Positions 1 to 8,335 of a stretch of 15,326 nt of DNA are shown here, piece after piece. The stretch lies in the NCBI GenBank assembly GCA_028873155.1, contig JAGWML010000042.1, positions 1 to 15,326 of the forward strand. The letters run 5' to 3'. Below the pieces are notes generated by a model. That model was not told the DNA's origin. It saw nothing but the letters and a program-made list of their open reading frames with translations, and searched no databases. The position numbers were made by a program, and so were the translations under genes. How positions within the stretch are numbered: position 1 is the stretch's first letter; each line of letters opens with the position of its first letter. This DNA comes from Acidobacteriota bacterium (GTDB lineage Bacteria > Acidobacteriota > Terriglobia > Terriglobales > Acidobacteriaceae).

Positions 1-688
1 AAACGACCACTATCGCTACGAATTCAATCTCAACATCCAGCGTCTTGCGGAACTGCGCGCCGAGCTGCATGGCGCGGTCGAGTTCAGCCTCGGTTGCGAC
101 TTCCACATGAGCGCTGCCAACATCTTCGATGCGCTCGAGCATCCCCCCCGCTACTCCATCAACGGCAAGGGCTATCTCCTCATCGAGTTCTCTGACCTCG
201 CCATCCCTCCGCAGCTCTCAGATGCCATGCATCAGTTGCAGCAAGCCGGGTACACGCTCATCATCACCCACCCCGAGCGCAACTCCGTGCTCCAGCGCAA
301 CCCTGTCATGCTGCGCGACTGGCTCCGCCAGGGCTGCCTTATCCAGGTCACATCGGCGGCATTCTACGGGCGCTTTGGCCCGACCGCTGAAGTCTTTGCA
401 AATCAGCTTCTCGACCGCAACTGGATTCACTTCGTCGCCAGCGATGCGCACCGTCCGAGGATGCGTCCGCTGCACTTGAAAAAGGGCTTTGAATATGTAG
501 CCAATCGCGTCGGCGTTGCAACCGCAAACCGGCTCTTCCTGAGCAATCCCGAGGCTGCGGTGCACGGTGCGGGCTGGCCTGCACAGCCTGACCCGGCAGG
601 GCTCTGGGATGACCAGATGCCCGCATTCGACACAGATCTCGCCAATCGCACCAGGCCGAGCATGTGGAAACGGCTTCTGCCATTTTGA
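1..688 (+). CDS. CpsB/YwqE-type PHP-domain phosphatase (partial, N-terminus missing)
   Basis: The frame is open from base 2 to the stop at 686-688, giving about 228 visible residues. The family is usually about 250 long, so roughly the first 25-30 residues, including the N-terminal HxH metal motif, lie outside the window. An internal ATG at 107 is too late to be the true start, because conserved sequence (EFSLGCDFH) precedes it. Visible family signatures are LIEFSD, THPERN (His codon 269-271), the GCLIQVTSAAFYGRFG stretch and SDAHRPRMRP (Asp 443-445, His 449-451), which supply ligands of the polymerase-and-histidinol-phosphatase metal site. Family members are manganese-dependent protein tyrosine phosphatases that act on the bacterial tyrosine kinases controlling exopolysaccharide or capsule export, so a polysaccharide locus may lie to the left. 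The gene converges on the SDR gene with a 28-base gap. Family assignment is firm. The substrate is inferred. Confidence 0.85.
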   Translation, partial: NDHYRYEFNLNIQRLAELRAELHGAVEFSLGCDFHMSAANIFDALEHPPRYSINGKGYLLIEFSDLAIPPQLSDAMHQLQQAGYTLIITHPERNSVLQRNPVMLRDWLRQGCLIQVTSAAFYGRFGPTAEVFANQLLDRNWIHFVASDAHRPRMRPLHLKKGFEYVANRVGVATANRLFLSNPEAAVHGAGWPAQPDPAGLWDDQMPAFDTDLANRTRPSMWKRLLPF

Positions 689-716
689 AGCTCGTCCTTC
701 CGATCGCAACGAAGGC

Positions 717-1478
717 TTAGAGACCCAGCCCGCCATCCACTGCCAGCACCTGGCCCGTCACAAAAGCCGGTCCGGCAGCAAAGAATAGTACGGCCTCCGC
801 CACGTCTGAAGCTGTCCCGTTCCGTTGCATCGGGGCCTTTGCGGCAAATCGCGCAGCTGCGTCGCCATCGGCCTCTTCCATCTCAATCCAGCCCGGGGCC
901 ACACAGTTCACGCTCACCTCAGGCGCAAAGCTCTTGGCCATCGCCTGTGTCAACATGTGCACCGCCGCCTTTGACGCGCAATAGTGTCCGTGCCCCGCCC
1001 ATGCGCGCATCCCGCCCAGCGAGCCAAGATTCACAATCCGGCCGTGCGTCCGGCGCAGGTGCTTCACCGCGTCGCGCGCAAACAGAAACGGTCCCCGCGT
1101 GTTCACATCGAAGGTCTCGTCCCACTCCGCAACCGACAGCTCTTCCAGCCCGGCCGCCGCAAAAACGCCCGCGTTGTTCACCAGAACATCCAGCCTGCCG
1201 TGGAACGCAACTGCCGCCTCGACCGCAGCGCGCACGTCCACCTCTTCGCGCACATCGCATCGCACCGCCTGCGCCTTGCGCCCCATCGATTCCAATGTGC
1301 GCACTGTCTCCCGCGCTGCGCTTGCTGAGTTGCGAAATGTAATCGTCACATCCGCGCCTGCCCGTCCCAGCGTCAGCGCAATCTCGCGCCCCAGCCGTCG
1401 CGCGCCTCCGGTCACAAGGGCACACTTGCCCGCCAGAGGCTTGCCGCTTGTGTACAGGCTGCTCGTCTCTGTCTGCAT
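717..1478 (-). CDS. SDR family NAD(P)-dependent oxidoreductase
   Basis: A 253-residue classical short-chain dehydrogenase/reductase. The Rossmann glycine motif is TGGARRLG (residues 23-30), followed by NNAG (101-104), Asn126, catalytic Ser153, and Tyr166/Lys170 in a YxxxK arrangement (YCASK). A VAPG motif and a C-terminal TGQVLAVDGGL also fit. The TGGARRLG form with Arg-Arg resembles pteridine-reductase/FolM-like members, which use NADPH, but substrate cannot be read from the sequence. It starts 17 bases after the stop of the secreted protein gene at 1496-2011 on the same strand, so the two are probably co-transcribed. The ribosome-binding site is weak: an AGCAGG lies about 7 bases before the ATG. 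It is expected to be a cytoplasmic tetramer or dimer. Family assignment is very secure; physiological role is unknown. Confidence 0.93.
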   Translation of the reverse strand: MQTETSSLYTSGKPLAGKCALVTGGARRLGREIALTLGRAGADVTITFRNSASAARETVRTLESMGRKAQAVRCDVREEVDVRAAVEAAVAFHGRLDVLVNNAGVFAAAGLEELSVAEWDETFDVNTRGPFLFARDAVKHLRRTHGRIVNLGSLGGMRAWAGHGHYCASKAAVHMLTQAMAKSFAPEVSVNCVAPGWIEMEEADGDAAARFAAKAPMQRNGTASDVAEAVLFFAAGPAFVTGQVLAVDGGLGL

Positions 1479-1495
1479 CTCCCGCCTGCTCTGGT

Positions 1496-2011
1496 CTACT
1501 TTTTGGGCTGAGCCGAATCCGCACCCGGCTTCGATGGGTCCTTTTGTCCGCTGTCCGATGACGAATTCCCGCCGCTGCCTTCTGATGCGCCTGCGTCGTG
1601 ATTCTCATAAATCGAGTACGACTTCGCTGGACGCTTCATCTTCACTTCAATCGACAGGTTCTCCTTGTCGATGTCGTAGTTCTTGCCGTAGGTCTGGTAC
1701 CCCTTGGCAAGCACCTGCAGCAGAACTTTAGACCCGGTCGGCAAGACGTCAATCGTCGCCTTGCCCTCTTCGTTCGTCTTCAGCTCCATGTTGCCCTTAT
1801 CGCCCACAAGCTGAAAAACCACAGAGGCATTTTCGAGCGGCTTCTCATCGCTCGCGCGCAAAATCGTCACCGTCACCGTCGAGGTCGGCGGCGGCGCCTT
1901 GTACTTACGCCCGCGATGGCTCGCATCCTGGCCATTCAGCCCGTTGGTTCCTGCCACGCACAGCGCTACAAAAGCGAAAGAAGCAATCAGAAGATTTCTG
2001 CGAAACTGCAT
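1496..2011 (-). CDS. Secreted carboxypeptidase-regulatory-like domain protein
   Basis: A 171-residue protein. The start is set at the ATG at 2009-2011. The frame stays open far upstream, but that extension runs antisense to ispG and reads as low-complexity shadow sequence. Residues 1 to about 25 form a signal peptide (MQFRR, then a hydrophobic stretch LLIASFAFVALCVAG). Residues about 43-130 look like a beta-sandwich of the carboxypeptidase-regulatory/Ig-like kind, with TVTVTILRASDEKPLENASV, a TNEEGKATIDVLPTG turn and an AKGYQTYG segment. The last 40 residues are a Gly/Ser/Asp/Lys/Pro-rich tail, probably disordered. There is no lipobox, because the residue before Cys18 is Leu. Small exported proteins of this sort are common in Acidobacteriota; a specific function is not known. 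It is the first gene of a likely unit with the downstream SDR gene and is divergent from ispG. Confidence 0.75.
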   Translation of the reverse strand: MQFRRNLLIASFAFVALCVAGTNGLNGQDASHRGRKYKAPPPTSTVTVTILRASDEKPLENASVVFQLVGDKGNMELKTNEEGKATIDVLPTGSKVLLQVLAKGYQTYGKNYDIDKENLSIEVKMKRPAKSYSIYENHDAGASEGSGGNSSSDSGQKDPSKPGADSAQPKK

Positions 2012-2017
2012 ACTCTT

Positions 2018-2023
2018 AGTGTA
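2018..2023 (-). promoter_or_regulatory. Candidate -10 box (TACACT) for the secreted protein gene; possible leaderless start
   Basis: Reading the minus strand, TACACT ends 6 bases before the ATG at 2011, so transcription would begin at or next to the start codon. A partial -35 (TTCTCA, rc of 2042-2047) sits 18 bases upstream. No Shine-Dalgarno sequence fits in the short interval (AAGAGT). This is a prediction by pattern only. Confidence 0.4.
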
Positions 2024-2098
2024 ATCCCGCCCGCATCTTCCTGAGAACGGGTCGCCGCCGCCAGCCTGCTGCCAGTTCCGTCGCCATCGCGAAAAAGG

Positions 2099-2104
2099 TA
2101 CACT
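2099..2104 (+). promoter_or_regulatory. Candidate -10 box (TACACT) for ispG
   Basis: The hexamer lies 15 bases before the ispG ATG, in the 108-base divergent interval shared with the secreted protein gene. No convincing -35 is visible at 16-18 bases (TTCCGT at 2076-2081 is poor). A GAGG at 2111-2114 serves as the ribosome-binding site, 5 bases before the start at 2120. Confidence 0.35.
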
Positions 2105-2119
2105 AACCATGAGGTCGAT

Positions 2120-3364
<1,245 letters not shown>

Positions 3365-3390
3365 GCGCCAGCCCAGCCGAACATCCCCTC

Positions 3391-3457
3391 GCGCCGTGCA
3401 TCTTCCGTAACCTTTCGGGAGCCGCACGGCGCATCTACACTGGTGTCACTTTTTTTG
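3391..3457 (+). terminator. Hairpin plus T-run after ispG
   Basis: A perfect 9-base inverted repeat (GCGCCGTGC at 3391-3399, GCACGGCGC at 3424-3432) encloses a second stem, CTTCCG/CGGGAG with one G-T wobble, closed by a TAACCTTT loop. An eight-T run lies at 3450-3457, preceded by a small ACAC-TG-GTGT hairpin (3437-3446). The gap between the main stem and the T-run is longer than in a textbook terminator, so the smaller hairpin may do the final pausing. Confidence 0.6.
3436..3441 (+). promoter_or_regulatory. Candidate -10 box (TACACT) for the OB-fold-like secreted protein
   Basis: The same hexamer as upstream of ispG lies 22 bases before the ATG at 3464. It overlaps the small ACACTGGTGT hairpin that belongs to the ispG terminator region. 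No good -35 is visible, so it is weakly supported. Confidence 0.25.
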
Positions 3458-3463
3458 GGGATC

Positions 3464-3994
3464 ATGGCCTTCATGCGCCGGTGTGCGTCCTTCTTCCTGC
3501 TCTACCCGTGTCTGGCCTTTGCAAGCCACGGCAAGCCCTGCGTCACCACGGACCAGGCCGGCAAGTTGCTCCACAAAGACATCTGCATCACCGCGCATGT
3601 GTACGATGTGGTCGAACTGCCAGACGGCACCCGTTACCTCGACGTCTGCTCGCCCGACACGCCCGACGAGAAGTGTGTCTTTACTATCCTCAATCCATGG
3701 CAGGACCGCGAAGAGGTCGGCGAGCTGCGGCAATATCGCGACCTCGATGTTCACATTCGCGGCATCGTCGAGCCCATGCACGGCCGTTCCGGCATCATCC
3801 TCAGCCATGTGCGCCAGTTCAACGGAGGCCCGCCGCGTTTTCGCCCCAATCCCCTGCTGCTCCACGGCTTCGCAGGCGACCAGTCCCGCCCACCCTTGCG
3901 CGACCCCAGCTCGCATTCCTCCGGCAGCCATCGTTCTTTTATGAGTTCAGCCGTGCACGAGCCCGTCGCTCCCGCGGCGCTGCCTGCCAAATAA
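3464..3994 (+). CDS. Small secreted protein with OB-fold-like core, function unknown
   Basis: A 176-residue protein from the ATG at 3464; a GTG at 3443 in the same frame would add seven residues but overlaps the T-run. Residues 1 to about 23 are a signal peptide (MAFMRRC, then SFFLLYPCLAFAS). The mature part begins HGKPCVTTDQAG and contains three further cysteines (DICITAHV, YLDVCSP, EKCVFTI), possibly disulphide-bonded. Residues about 35-115 alternate short beta-like stretches, KDICITAHVYDVVELPDGTR through VHIRGIVEPMHGR and GIILSHVRQF, in the order expected of an OB-fold (tOB-type) domain. That reading is inference from pattern, with no motif that fixes a function. The last 60 residues are Pro/Ser/His-rich and probably disordered. 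The stop lies only 5 bases from the stop of the convergent glycosyltransferase gene. Confidence 0.7.
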   Translation: MAFMRRCASFFLLYPCLAFASHGKPCVTTDQAGKLLHKDICITAHVYDVVELPDGTRYLDVCSPDTPDEKCVFTILNPWQDREEVGELRQYRDLDVHIRGIVEPMHGRSGIILSHVRQFNGGPPRFRPNPLLLHGFAGDQSRPPLRDPSSHSSGSHRSFMSSAVHEPVAPAALPAK

Positions 3995-3999
3995 CGGAC

Positions 4000-5208
4000 T
4001 CACCAGCCGCGCCCCGCGGCGCGTCGTAGCGCACCCAGCGGATACAGCGTTCCCCGCCACTTCACTCCGCCACGCACAAGCGTCAGCACTGTCGATCGCG
4101 CAAACGCATAGATCACCACCGCAACCGCCGGCGCAAACAACACTGCATGCCACCAGGCCACCTGCGTCACGCGTCGATTGCCTTCATACACCATCGCGAT
4201 TCCGGCGTAGGTGAGCACTCCAGCCAGTGCCGTCCAACCACCTGCCGCCAACGCTGCAAGCGGAGCGACCACATGGAACGCCAGCCCCGCACAGGCCACA
4301 AGCGTCAGCCCTAGTCGGTAGCGATACACAGCAAACCCGTTTTTCTCCACCAGTTTCACCACTGCCAGTGCCCCGTCAATCCAGCGGATTCGCACCAGCC
4401 CCTGCCCGAGCACCACGTGCTGCCGCAGCCCGGCGCGCTTCACCTTCCAGCCCAGCCGCAGGTCGTCCAGTACTTCCATTCGCAGGGCGTCAAAACCGCC
4501 CACCCTCTCATAGGCAGCGCACCGGATGAGGTTGAATCCACCCACTCCGATAAAATCCTTCGCCTTTGGGTTCGATACGCGCCACAGGCGAATCGTCCAT
4601 TGCGACAAGGTCTGCATCGCCGCAAGCATCGCTCGCTCGCCCACGGTTTTCAAAATCAGCGTCGGCACCAGAATCAGGTGGTCCGCCCGCACCGCCTGCG
4701 CCTGCCGCAACGCCAAATCCAATGCGCTCGGCGCAAAGAACACATCTCCATCCGTAAACAGGAGCCACGGCGCAAGCGCCCGCTTCGCGGCCAGGGCCAT
4801 GGCATGCGGCTTGCCCAGCCAGCCCGGCGGCAGCTCCCGCAGGTGCAAGACCTCAAGTGTGTGTTGACCACTGCTCGCCTGCCACTCCGCAGCCACACGA
4901 TCCATGCATGGGCCCGTGTCATCCGTGGAGCGATCGTCCACGGCAATCACCTGGAGCAGGACGCCCTCTGACGCCAGCAGAGACCGCAGCGTCGCCTCAA
5001 TCGTCGCTGCCTCATTGCACGCCGGGACCACCACCGTCACGTCCGGTCCAGCGCCGCGCTCCAGCGCTGGCAGCCTGTCTCCTGATTCAGTCAGATCCGG
5101 CAGGGTCGGCATGCCGCGCAGCACAATCCACGCCTGCACCAGCCAAGCCGCAGCCAGAAGCCAGCACACACCTTCAAACACCTGCCATGCCAGATGAGCA
5201 GTACTCAT
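4000..5208 (-). CDS. Membrane-anchored family 2 glycosyltransferase
   Basis: A 402-residue inverting GT-A enzyme. One N-terminal membrane segment (about residues 10-30) precedes the catalytic domain. VVVPACNEAATI (59-70) and AVDDRSTDDT (89-98, Asp91/Asp92) bind the nucleotide sugar. PPGWLGKPHAM (127-137) is shared with HpnB and CrtQ-type lipid glycosyltransferases. TDGD (152-155) is the DxD metal motif, and VLDDLRLGWKVKRAG (246-260) holds the probable general base. Hydrophobic segments follow at about 300-325, 325-342 and 350-372. The protein probably glycosylates a lipid or isoprenoid acceptor at the inner membrane. It is not HpnI-like, because the ceramide-glucosyltransferase pattern is absent. 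HpnB relatedness is possible but not shown. It lies 63 bases downstream of the MFS gene on the same strand. No Shine-Dalgarno is visible before the ATG at 5208, and a 15-base inverted repeat (GTTGG-5-CCAAC, 5221-5235) sits just upstream. Confidence 0.88.
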   Translation of the reverse strand: MSTAHLAWQVFEGVCWLLAAAWLVQAWIVLRGMPTLPDLTESGDRLPALERGAGPDVTVVVPACNEAATIEATLRSLLASEGVLLQVIAVDDRSTDDTGPCMDRVAAEWQASSGQHTLEVLHLRELPPGWLGKPHAMALAAKRALAPWLLFTDGDVFFAPSALDLALRQAQAVRADHLILVPTLILKTVGERAMLAAMQTLSQWTIRLWRVSNPKAKDFIGVGGFNLIRCAAYERVGGFDALRMEVLDDLRLGWKVKRAGLRQHVVLGQGLVRIRWIDGALAVVKLVEKNGFAVYRYRLGLTLVACAGLAFHVVAPLAALAAGGWTALAGVLTYAGIAMVYEGNRRVTQVAWWHAVLFAPAVAVVIYAFARSTVLTLVRGGVKWRGTLYPLGALRRAAGRGW

Positions 5209-5271
5209 AGAGCCAGTATCGTTGGTCGTTCCAACTCCGCCTGCACGCGCTGCTCCACAGTTTTGGCGGGG

Positions 5272-6513
5272 TCAAATTCGCTCGGCTTCCAGCGCCGGCG
5301 CAAAGCGCGCGCCGCTCCACAGAATCACACACGACACCACCAGCGAAATCAGCGTCACGCCCAGTCCCAGCCGCAACGAAGAGTGGTCCGAAACCGCCCC
5401 GATAATCTGCGGCGAAAAGGTGTCGCCGAAGAAATGAATGCAGAACAGATTGATCGACACAGCAGTCGCCCGCACCGGCGCTGCGACCGAGTTCACAATC
5501 GCCGCATTCAGCGGCCCCGTGTTCAGAAACAGAAAGAACTCCGCCGCAAACAACGACGGCACCACCCACTTCTCCGGCCCGAAAAACACAACGATGCCGC
5601 ACGGCAGCGTCAGCGCCACGCTCCAGAACGACACCAGGTACAGCGCGCGGTCATTCGTGCGCAGCCAGATCTGCGCCAGCCAGCCACCCAGCAGCGTGCC
5701 CGCAATCCCATCCACCACCGTGATCGCGCCCACCACCGTTCCAGCGCGCGCCACGCTCATTCCCGCCACGCGATGCAGAAACGTCGGCACCCATGCCGAA
5801 ATCCCGCCCATCGCAAACGTCAGCATCGCCAATCCAAATGTTGCCGTCAAAAACGCCGGATTCCGCAGAATCCCCGCCACCGTAGCCCGATCCATCGTCG
5901 GCATCAGGTGGTCGCTGGCGCCGCGCTCCGGCTCGCGCCCCAGCCAGCCATACAGCGCCGCCACCACCAGTCCCGGAAACGCACACAGAAAAAACGGCGC
6001 ACGCCATCCCCACAAGGAACCCAGCTGACCGCCTGCCACATACCCCAGCGCCGCGCCAACCGGAATCGCCACGTAAAACATGGAAAGCACCCGGTTCCGG
6101 TCGCGCTCCGGATAGAAATCCGCCAGCACCGCCGGCGCGAAGATCCCAAACGTCGCCTCGCCCACGCCCACCAGCGCATGCCGGAAATACAGCGTCCAGT
6201 AGCTCTGTACCCATGCCGTCGCCAGCGTTGCCAGGCTCCACAGCACCGCGCCACCGATGATCAAAGGCTTGCGCGGAAAGCGATCGCCCAGCCATCCGGT
6301 CAGCGGCGCCACAATCATGTAGGTCACAAACAGTGCCGTGGTCAGAGCACCCATCGCATGATCCGTCGCGTGAAACTCGCGCTGGATCAGCGGCTGCGCT
6401 CCCGGCAGAATATAGCGGTCAATGTAGTTCAGCAGGTTCAGCCCGATCAGCAGCGCCACCGTGCCCACGGCAGAGGTCGTCAATGCACGCGTCTCTTCAG
6501 CCGTTCTGGTCAA
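5272..6513 (-). CDS. MFS transporter, spinster-like
   Basis: A 413-residue major facilitator with about 12 hydrophobic segments in two halves. The loop 2-3 motif A is present as GWLGDRFPRKP (about residues 73-83). LNYIDRYILPGA in helix 1 and GVGEATFGIFAPAVLADFYP in the first half are typical of the spinster/sphingosine-1-phosphate-type branch. The only in-frame ATG (6630) would overlap queF and add an Arg-rich tail of queF-antisense character. A TTG at 6511-6513 has an ideal AGGAG six bases upstream and gives an N-terminus of normal length (MTRTAEETRAL), so it is chosen. The gene follows queF after 73 bases and precedes the glycosyltransferase, so the three may form one transcript. The substrate is not predictable; spinster-type members often move lipids or organic acids. 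Confidence 0.88.
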   Translation of the reverse strand: MTRTAEETRALTTSAVGTVALLIGLNLLNYIDRYILPGAQPLIQREFHATDHAMGALTTALFVTYMIVAPLTGWLGDRFPRKPLIIGGAVLWSLATLATAWVQSYWTLYFRHALVGVGEATFGIFAPAVLADFYPERDRNRVLSMFYVAIPVGAALGYVAGGQLGSLWGWRAPFFLCAFPGLVVAALYGWLGREPERGASDHLMPTMDRATVAGILRNPAFLTATFGLAMLTFAMGGISAWVPTFLHRVAGMSVARAGTVVGAITVVDGIAGTLLGGWLAQIWLRTNDRALYLVSFWSVALTLPCGIVVFFGPEKWVVPSLFAAEFFLFLNTGPLNAAIVNSVAAPVRATAVSINLFCIHFFGDTFSPQIIGAVSDHSSLRLGLGVTLISLVVSCVILWSGARFAPALEAERI

Positions 6514-6519
6514 TGCTGG

Positions 6520-6524
6520 CTCCT
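6520..6524 (-). promoter_or_regulatory. Shine-Dalgarno (AGGAG) that sets a TTG start for the MFS gene
   Basis: On the minus strand AGGAG is followed by a six-base spacer (CCAGCA) and TTG at 6513. No ATG or GTG nearby has a comparable site, which is why the non-ATG start is preferred. Confidence 0.6.
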
Positions 6525-6586
6525 GCAAAATATCTACACCACGCCCGGAGAATTTGCCTCTCTCTGAATAAACAAGGCAACGGCGT

Positions 6587-6985
6587 TTATGCCGCCGGTC
6601 GTGGCCAGCGCGCCTCCACAGTTGTCGCAATCCCGCCCCGCGGCCGGAACTCGCCTTTCACCACCGCCCACACGGGATTGCACGCCTTCACCACGTCCTC
6701 CAGCACCTGGTTCACGATGTTTTCCTGAAAGATTCCCAGATTGCGGTAGCTGAACAGATATTCCTTCAGCGACTTCAGTTCCAGGCACCGCTCGCGCGGC
6801 ATGTAGCGGATCGTGAGCGACCCAAAATCCGGCAGCCCCGTCTTCGGGCAAACCGAGGTCAGCTCAGGATCATCAATCACAATCTCATATCCGGGAAACT
6901 GGTTTTGCCAGGTCTCAATCGCGGGGAAAGCAAAATCCAGTCCAGCCTTCGCATGGTCGTCTGTGTAACGCGGGTGCTGTGCCAT
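6587..6985 (-). CDS. queF: NADPH-dependent 7-cyano-7-deazaguanine (preQ0) reductase QueF, type I
   Basis: A 132-residue cytoplasmic enzyme that reduces the nitrile of preQ0 to the aminomethyl group of preQ1 in queuosine biosynthesis. Catalytic Cys46 lies in TSVCPKTGLPDFG together with Asp53. The QueF motif ELKSLKEYLFSYRN (residues 69-82) binds NADPH, and FQENIVN follows. The length fits the short, single-domain type I class. The start is placed at the ATG at 6985 (MAQHPRYTDD); an ATG at 6994 would add MRA but overlaps a candidate -10 box. The same frame stays open for about 1 kb further upstream, antisense to the adaptor gene, and that extension is not coding. No other queuosine gene is in the window. 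It heads a possible queF-MFS-glycosyltransferase unit and is divergent from the adaptor operon. Confidence 0.96.
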   Translation of the reverse strand: MAQHPRYTDDHAKAGLDFAFPAIETWQNQFPGYEIVIDDPELTSVCPKTGLPDFGSLTIRYMPRERCLELKSLKEYLFSYRNLGIFQENIVNQVLEDVVKACNPVWAVVKGEFRPRGGIATTVEARWPRPAA

Positions 6986-6992
6986 GGCTCTC

Positions 6993-6998
6993 ATTGTA
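6993..6998 (-). promoter_or_regulatory. Candidate -10 box (TACAAT) for queF; possible leaderless start
   Basis: On the minus strand TACAAT is followed by seven bases (GAGAGCC) and then the queF ATG at 6985, so the transcript would start within a base or two of the start codon. No -35 match is seen at 16-18 bases. The GAGAG could alternatively be a closely spaced Shine-Dalgarno. Confidence 0.4.
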
Positions 6999-7074
6999 CG
7001 TGCCGCATTCCCTGTCTCCCATTCCCGCTTCAATCGGATTTTCATGATTCTTCTGGGGTTGTTTATGAGTCTTA

Positions 7075-7080
7075 TATACT
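7075..7080 (+). promoter_or_regulatory. Candidate -10 box (TATACT) for the adaptor operon
   Basis: TATACT lies in an AT-rich patch (7064-7080) of the 111-base divergent interval between queF and the adaptor gene. It is 16 bases before the ATG at 7097, which has a CAGG ribosome-binding site 8 bases upstream. The -35 is poor. Confidence 0.4.
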
Positions 7081-7096
7081 GGCTCAGGTTAATCGA

Positions 7097-8335
7097 ATGG
7101 CTGACGTAAGAAGGCAAACTGACAGGCGCTGGATCTGGGTCGGCGCCGTGATTGTTCTCGTGCTCGTGTTCTTTACCGTTCGCAATCTTACCCGCGAGCG
7201 GCTCCCTGTCCGCATCGCAGATGTGGAGCGCCAATCCCTCCTCAGCACCGTCAGCACCAATGGGCGCGTCGAGCCGACATTGAACTACGAGTTGCACAGC
7301 CCCATTGCCACTACCGTGGAAGCCGTCTACGTCCAGCCCGGCGACGTGGTTCCGGCGGGCAAGCTCCTCATGAAGCTCGACGACATCGATGCCCGTGCGC
7401 GTGTTGCAGCGGCAGAGAGCGCCCTCAGAACCGCACAGGCCGACCTCGTTGCTGCGCGCAACAACGGCACGCCTGCCCAGCGGGATGCCGCTGCCTCTGA
7501 GATCGAACGCAGCAGCCTCGAGCGCGACCAGGACCAGCGCAGCCTCGATGCTCTCGCTCATCTGCAGACCACCGGCGCTGCCTCGGCCGCTGAAGTGGAT
7601 GCCGCACGCCAGCGCCTCGCCGCTGCGCAGTCCACCTTCAACGCCGCGCAACAGATGGCGAAAAACCGCTACTCCGCTCCAGACCTCGCTCGTGCTGAAG
7701 CCGCCGTCAACGACGCGCAATCTTCGCTTGCCGCCGCGCGTCAGGCCCTCGATCAGACTAGCGTCGTCGCGCCCATCGGGGGCACAGTCTACACGCTCAA
7801 CGCTGGACGGACGGAATTTGTTCAGCAGGGCGCAATGCTTCTCCAGATCGCCGACCTCACCCACGAACGTGTTCGCGCCTACTTCGACGAGCCCGAAATC
7901 GGCCGCCTTGCGGTCGGCCAGCCCATCGTTATCAAGTGGGACGCAAAACCCGGCAAGGTCTGGCATGGACACATCGAGCGCGTCCCCGTCACCGTCATCA
8001 TTTATGGCACACGCACCGTTGGCGAAGTCCTCATCGCCCTCGACGACGCGGATGGCGGCCTGCTCCCCGACACCAACGTCACCGTCACTGTGACCACCTC
8101 AAGCCAGCCCAACGTCCTCAGCATTCCCCGTGAAGCGCTCTTCACACAAGGTGGCCAGCCCTACGTCTACAAGGTCGTGGACAACGATCTAGTGAAGACC
8201 AATGTCCATATCGGCACCCCCACTCTCACCCAGGTGGCCATCCTCTCCGGACTCAAGGAGGGAGATCAAGTTGCCACCGGCACCACCTCGGGACAGCCTC
8301 TCCAGGAAGGCATTCCCATCAAGGCCATGCGATGA
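7097..8335 (+). CDS. HlyD-family periplasmic adaptor (efflux membrane fusion protein)
   Basis: A 412-residue adaptor. The start at 7097 (MADVRRQTDRR) gives a short basic cytoplasmic end followed by one membrane anchor (about residues 12-28). An earlier in-frame ATG at 6905 is antisense to queF. The biotinyl-lipoyl half-motif is at about 64-100 (LHSPIATTVEAVYVQPGDVV, KLLMKLDD). An Ala/Gln/Arg-rich alpha-hairpin coiled coil follows at about 101-220. The second lipoyl half is SVVAPIGGTVYTLNAGRTEF (222-241). The beta-barrel domain holds VRAYFDEPEIGRLAVGQPI, and the membrane-proximal domain LSIPREALFTQGGQPYVYKV is near 341-360. Such proteins bridge an inner-membrane pump and a TolC channel. The stop overlaps the next gene as ATGA, so translation is coupled. 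It is the first gene of a three-gene operon that lacks a pump. Confidence 0.92.
   Translation: MADVRRQTDRRWIWVGAVIVLVLVFFTVRNLTRERLPVRIADVERQSLLSTVSTNGRVEPTLNYELHSPIATTVEAVYVQPGDVVPAGKLLMKLDDIDARARVAAAESALRTAQADLVAARNNGTPAQRDAAASEIERSSLERDQDQRSLDALAHLQTTGAASAAEVDAARQRLAAAQSTFNAAQQMAKNRYSAPDLARAEAAVNDAQSSLAAARQALDQTSVVAPIGGTVYTLNAGRTEFVQQGAMLLQIADLTHERVRAYFDEPEIGRLAVGQPIVIKWDAKPGKVWHGHIERVPVTVIIYGTRTVGEVLIALDDADGGLLPDTNVTVTVTTSSQPNVLSIPREALFTQGGQPYVYKVVDNDLVKTNVHIGTPTLTQVAILSGLKEGDQVATGTTSGQPLQEGIPIKAMR

Noticed and set aside
696..715. CCTTC-10-GAAGG inverted repeat between the convergent phosphatase and SDR genes
   Set aside because: Only five base pairs with a large loop and no T-run; too weak to call a terminator.
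839..1731. Plus-strand frames opposite the SDR and secreted-protein genes
   Set aside because: Pro/Arg/Ser-rich shadows; the minus-strand genes carry clear motifs.
4008..4023. CGCGCC-4-GGCGCG inverted repeat just after the 3464-3994 gene
   Set aside because: It lies inside the last codons of the glycosyltransferase gene in very GC-rich sequence and has no T-run. It may be a chance result of composition.
5221..5235. GTTGG-5-CCAAC inverted repeat upstream of the glycosyltransferase
   Set aside because: A five-base stem alone is too short to call an operator; noted only in the gene entry.
5194..6567. Long open frame (457 codons) on the plus strand opposite the MFS and glycosyltransferase genes
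   Set aside because: It is extremely rich in Arg, His and Gln with no domain motif, as expected of an antisense frame in GC-rich coding sequence. The opposite strand has unmistakable MFS features.
6986..7972. Upstream continuation of the queF frame, giving a 461-residue reading
   Set aside because: It is antisense to the adaptor gene. QueF is complete from 6985 and of normal type I length.
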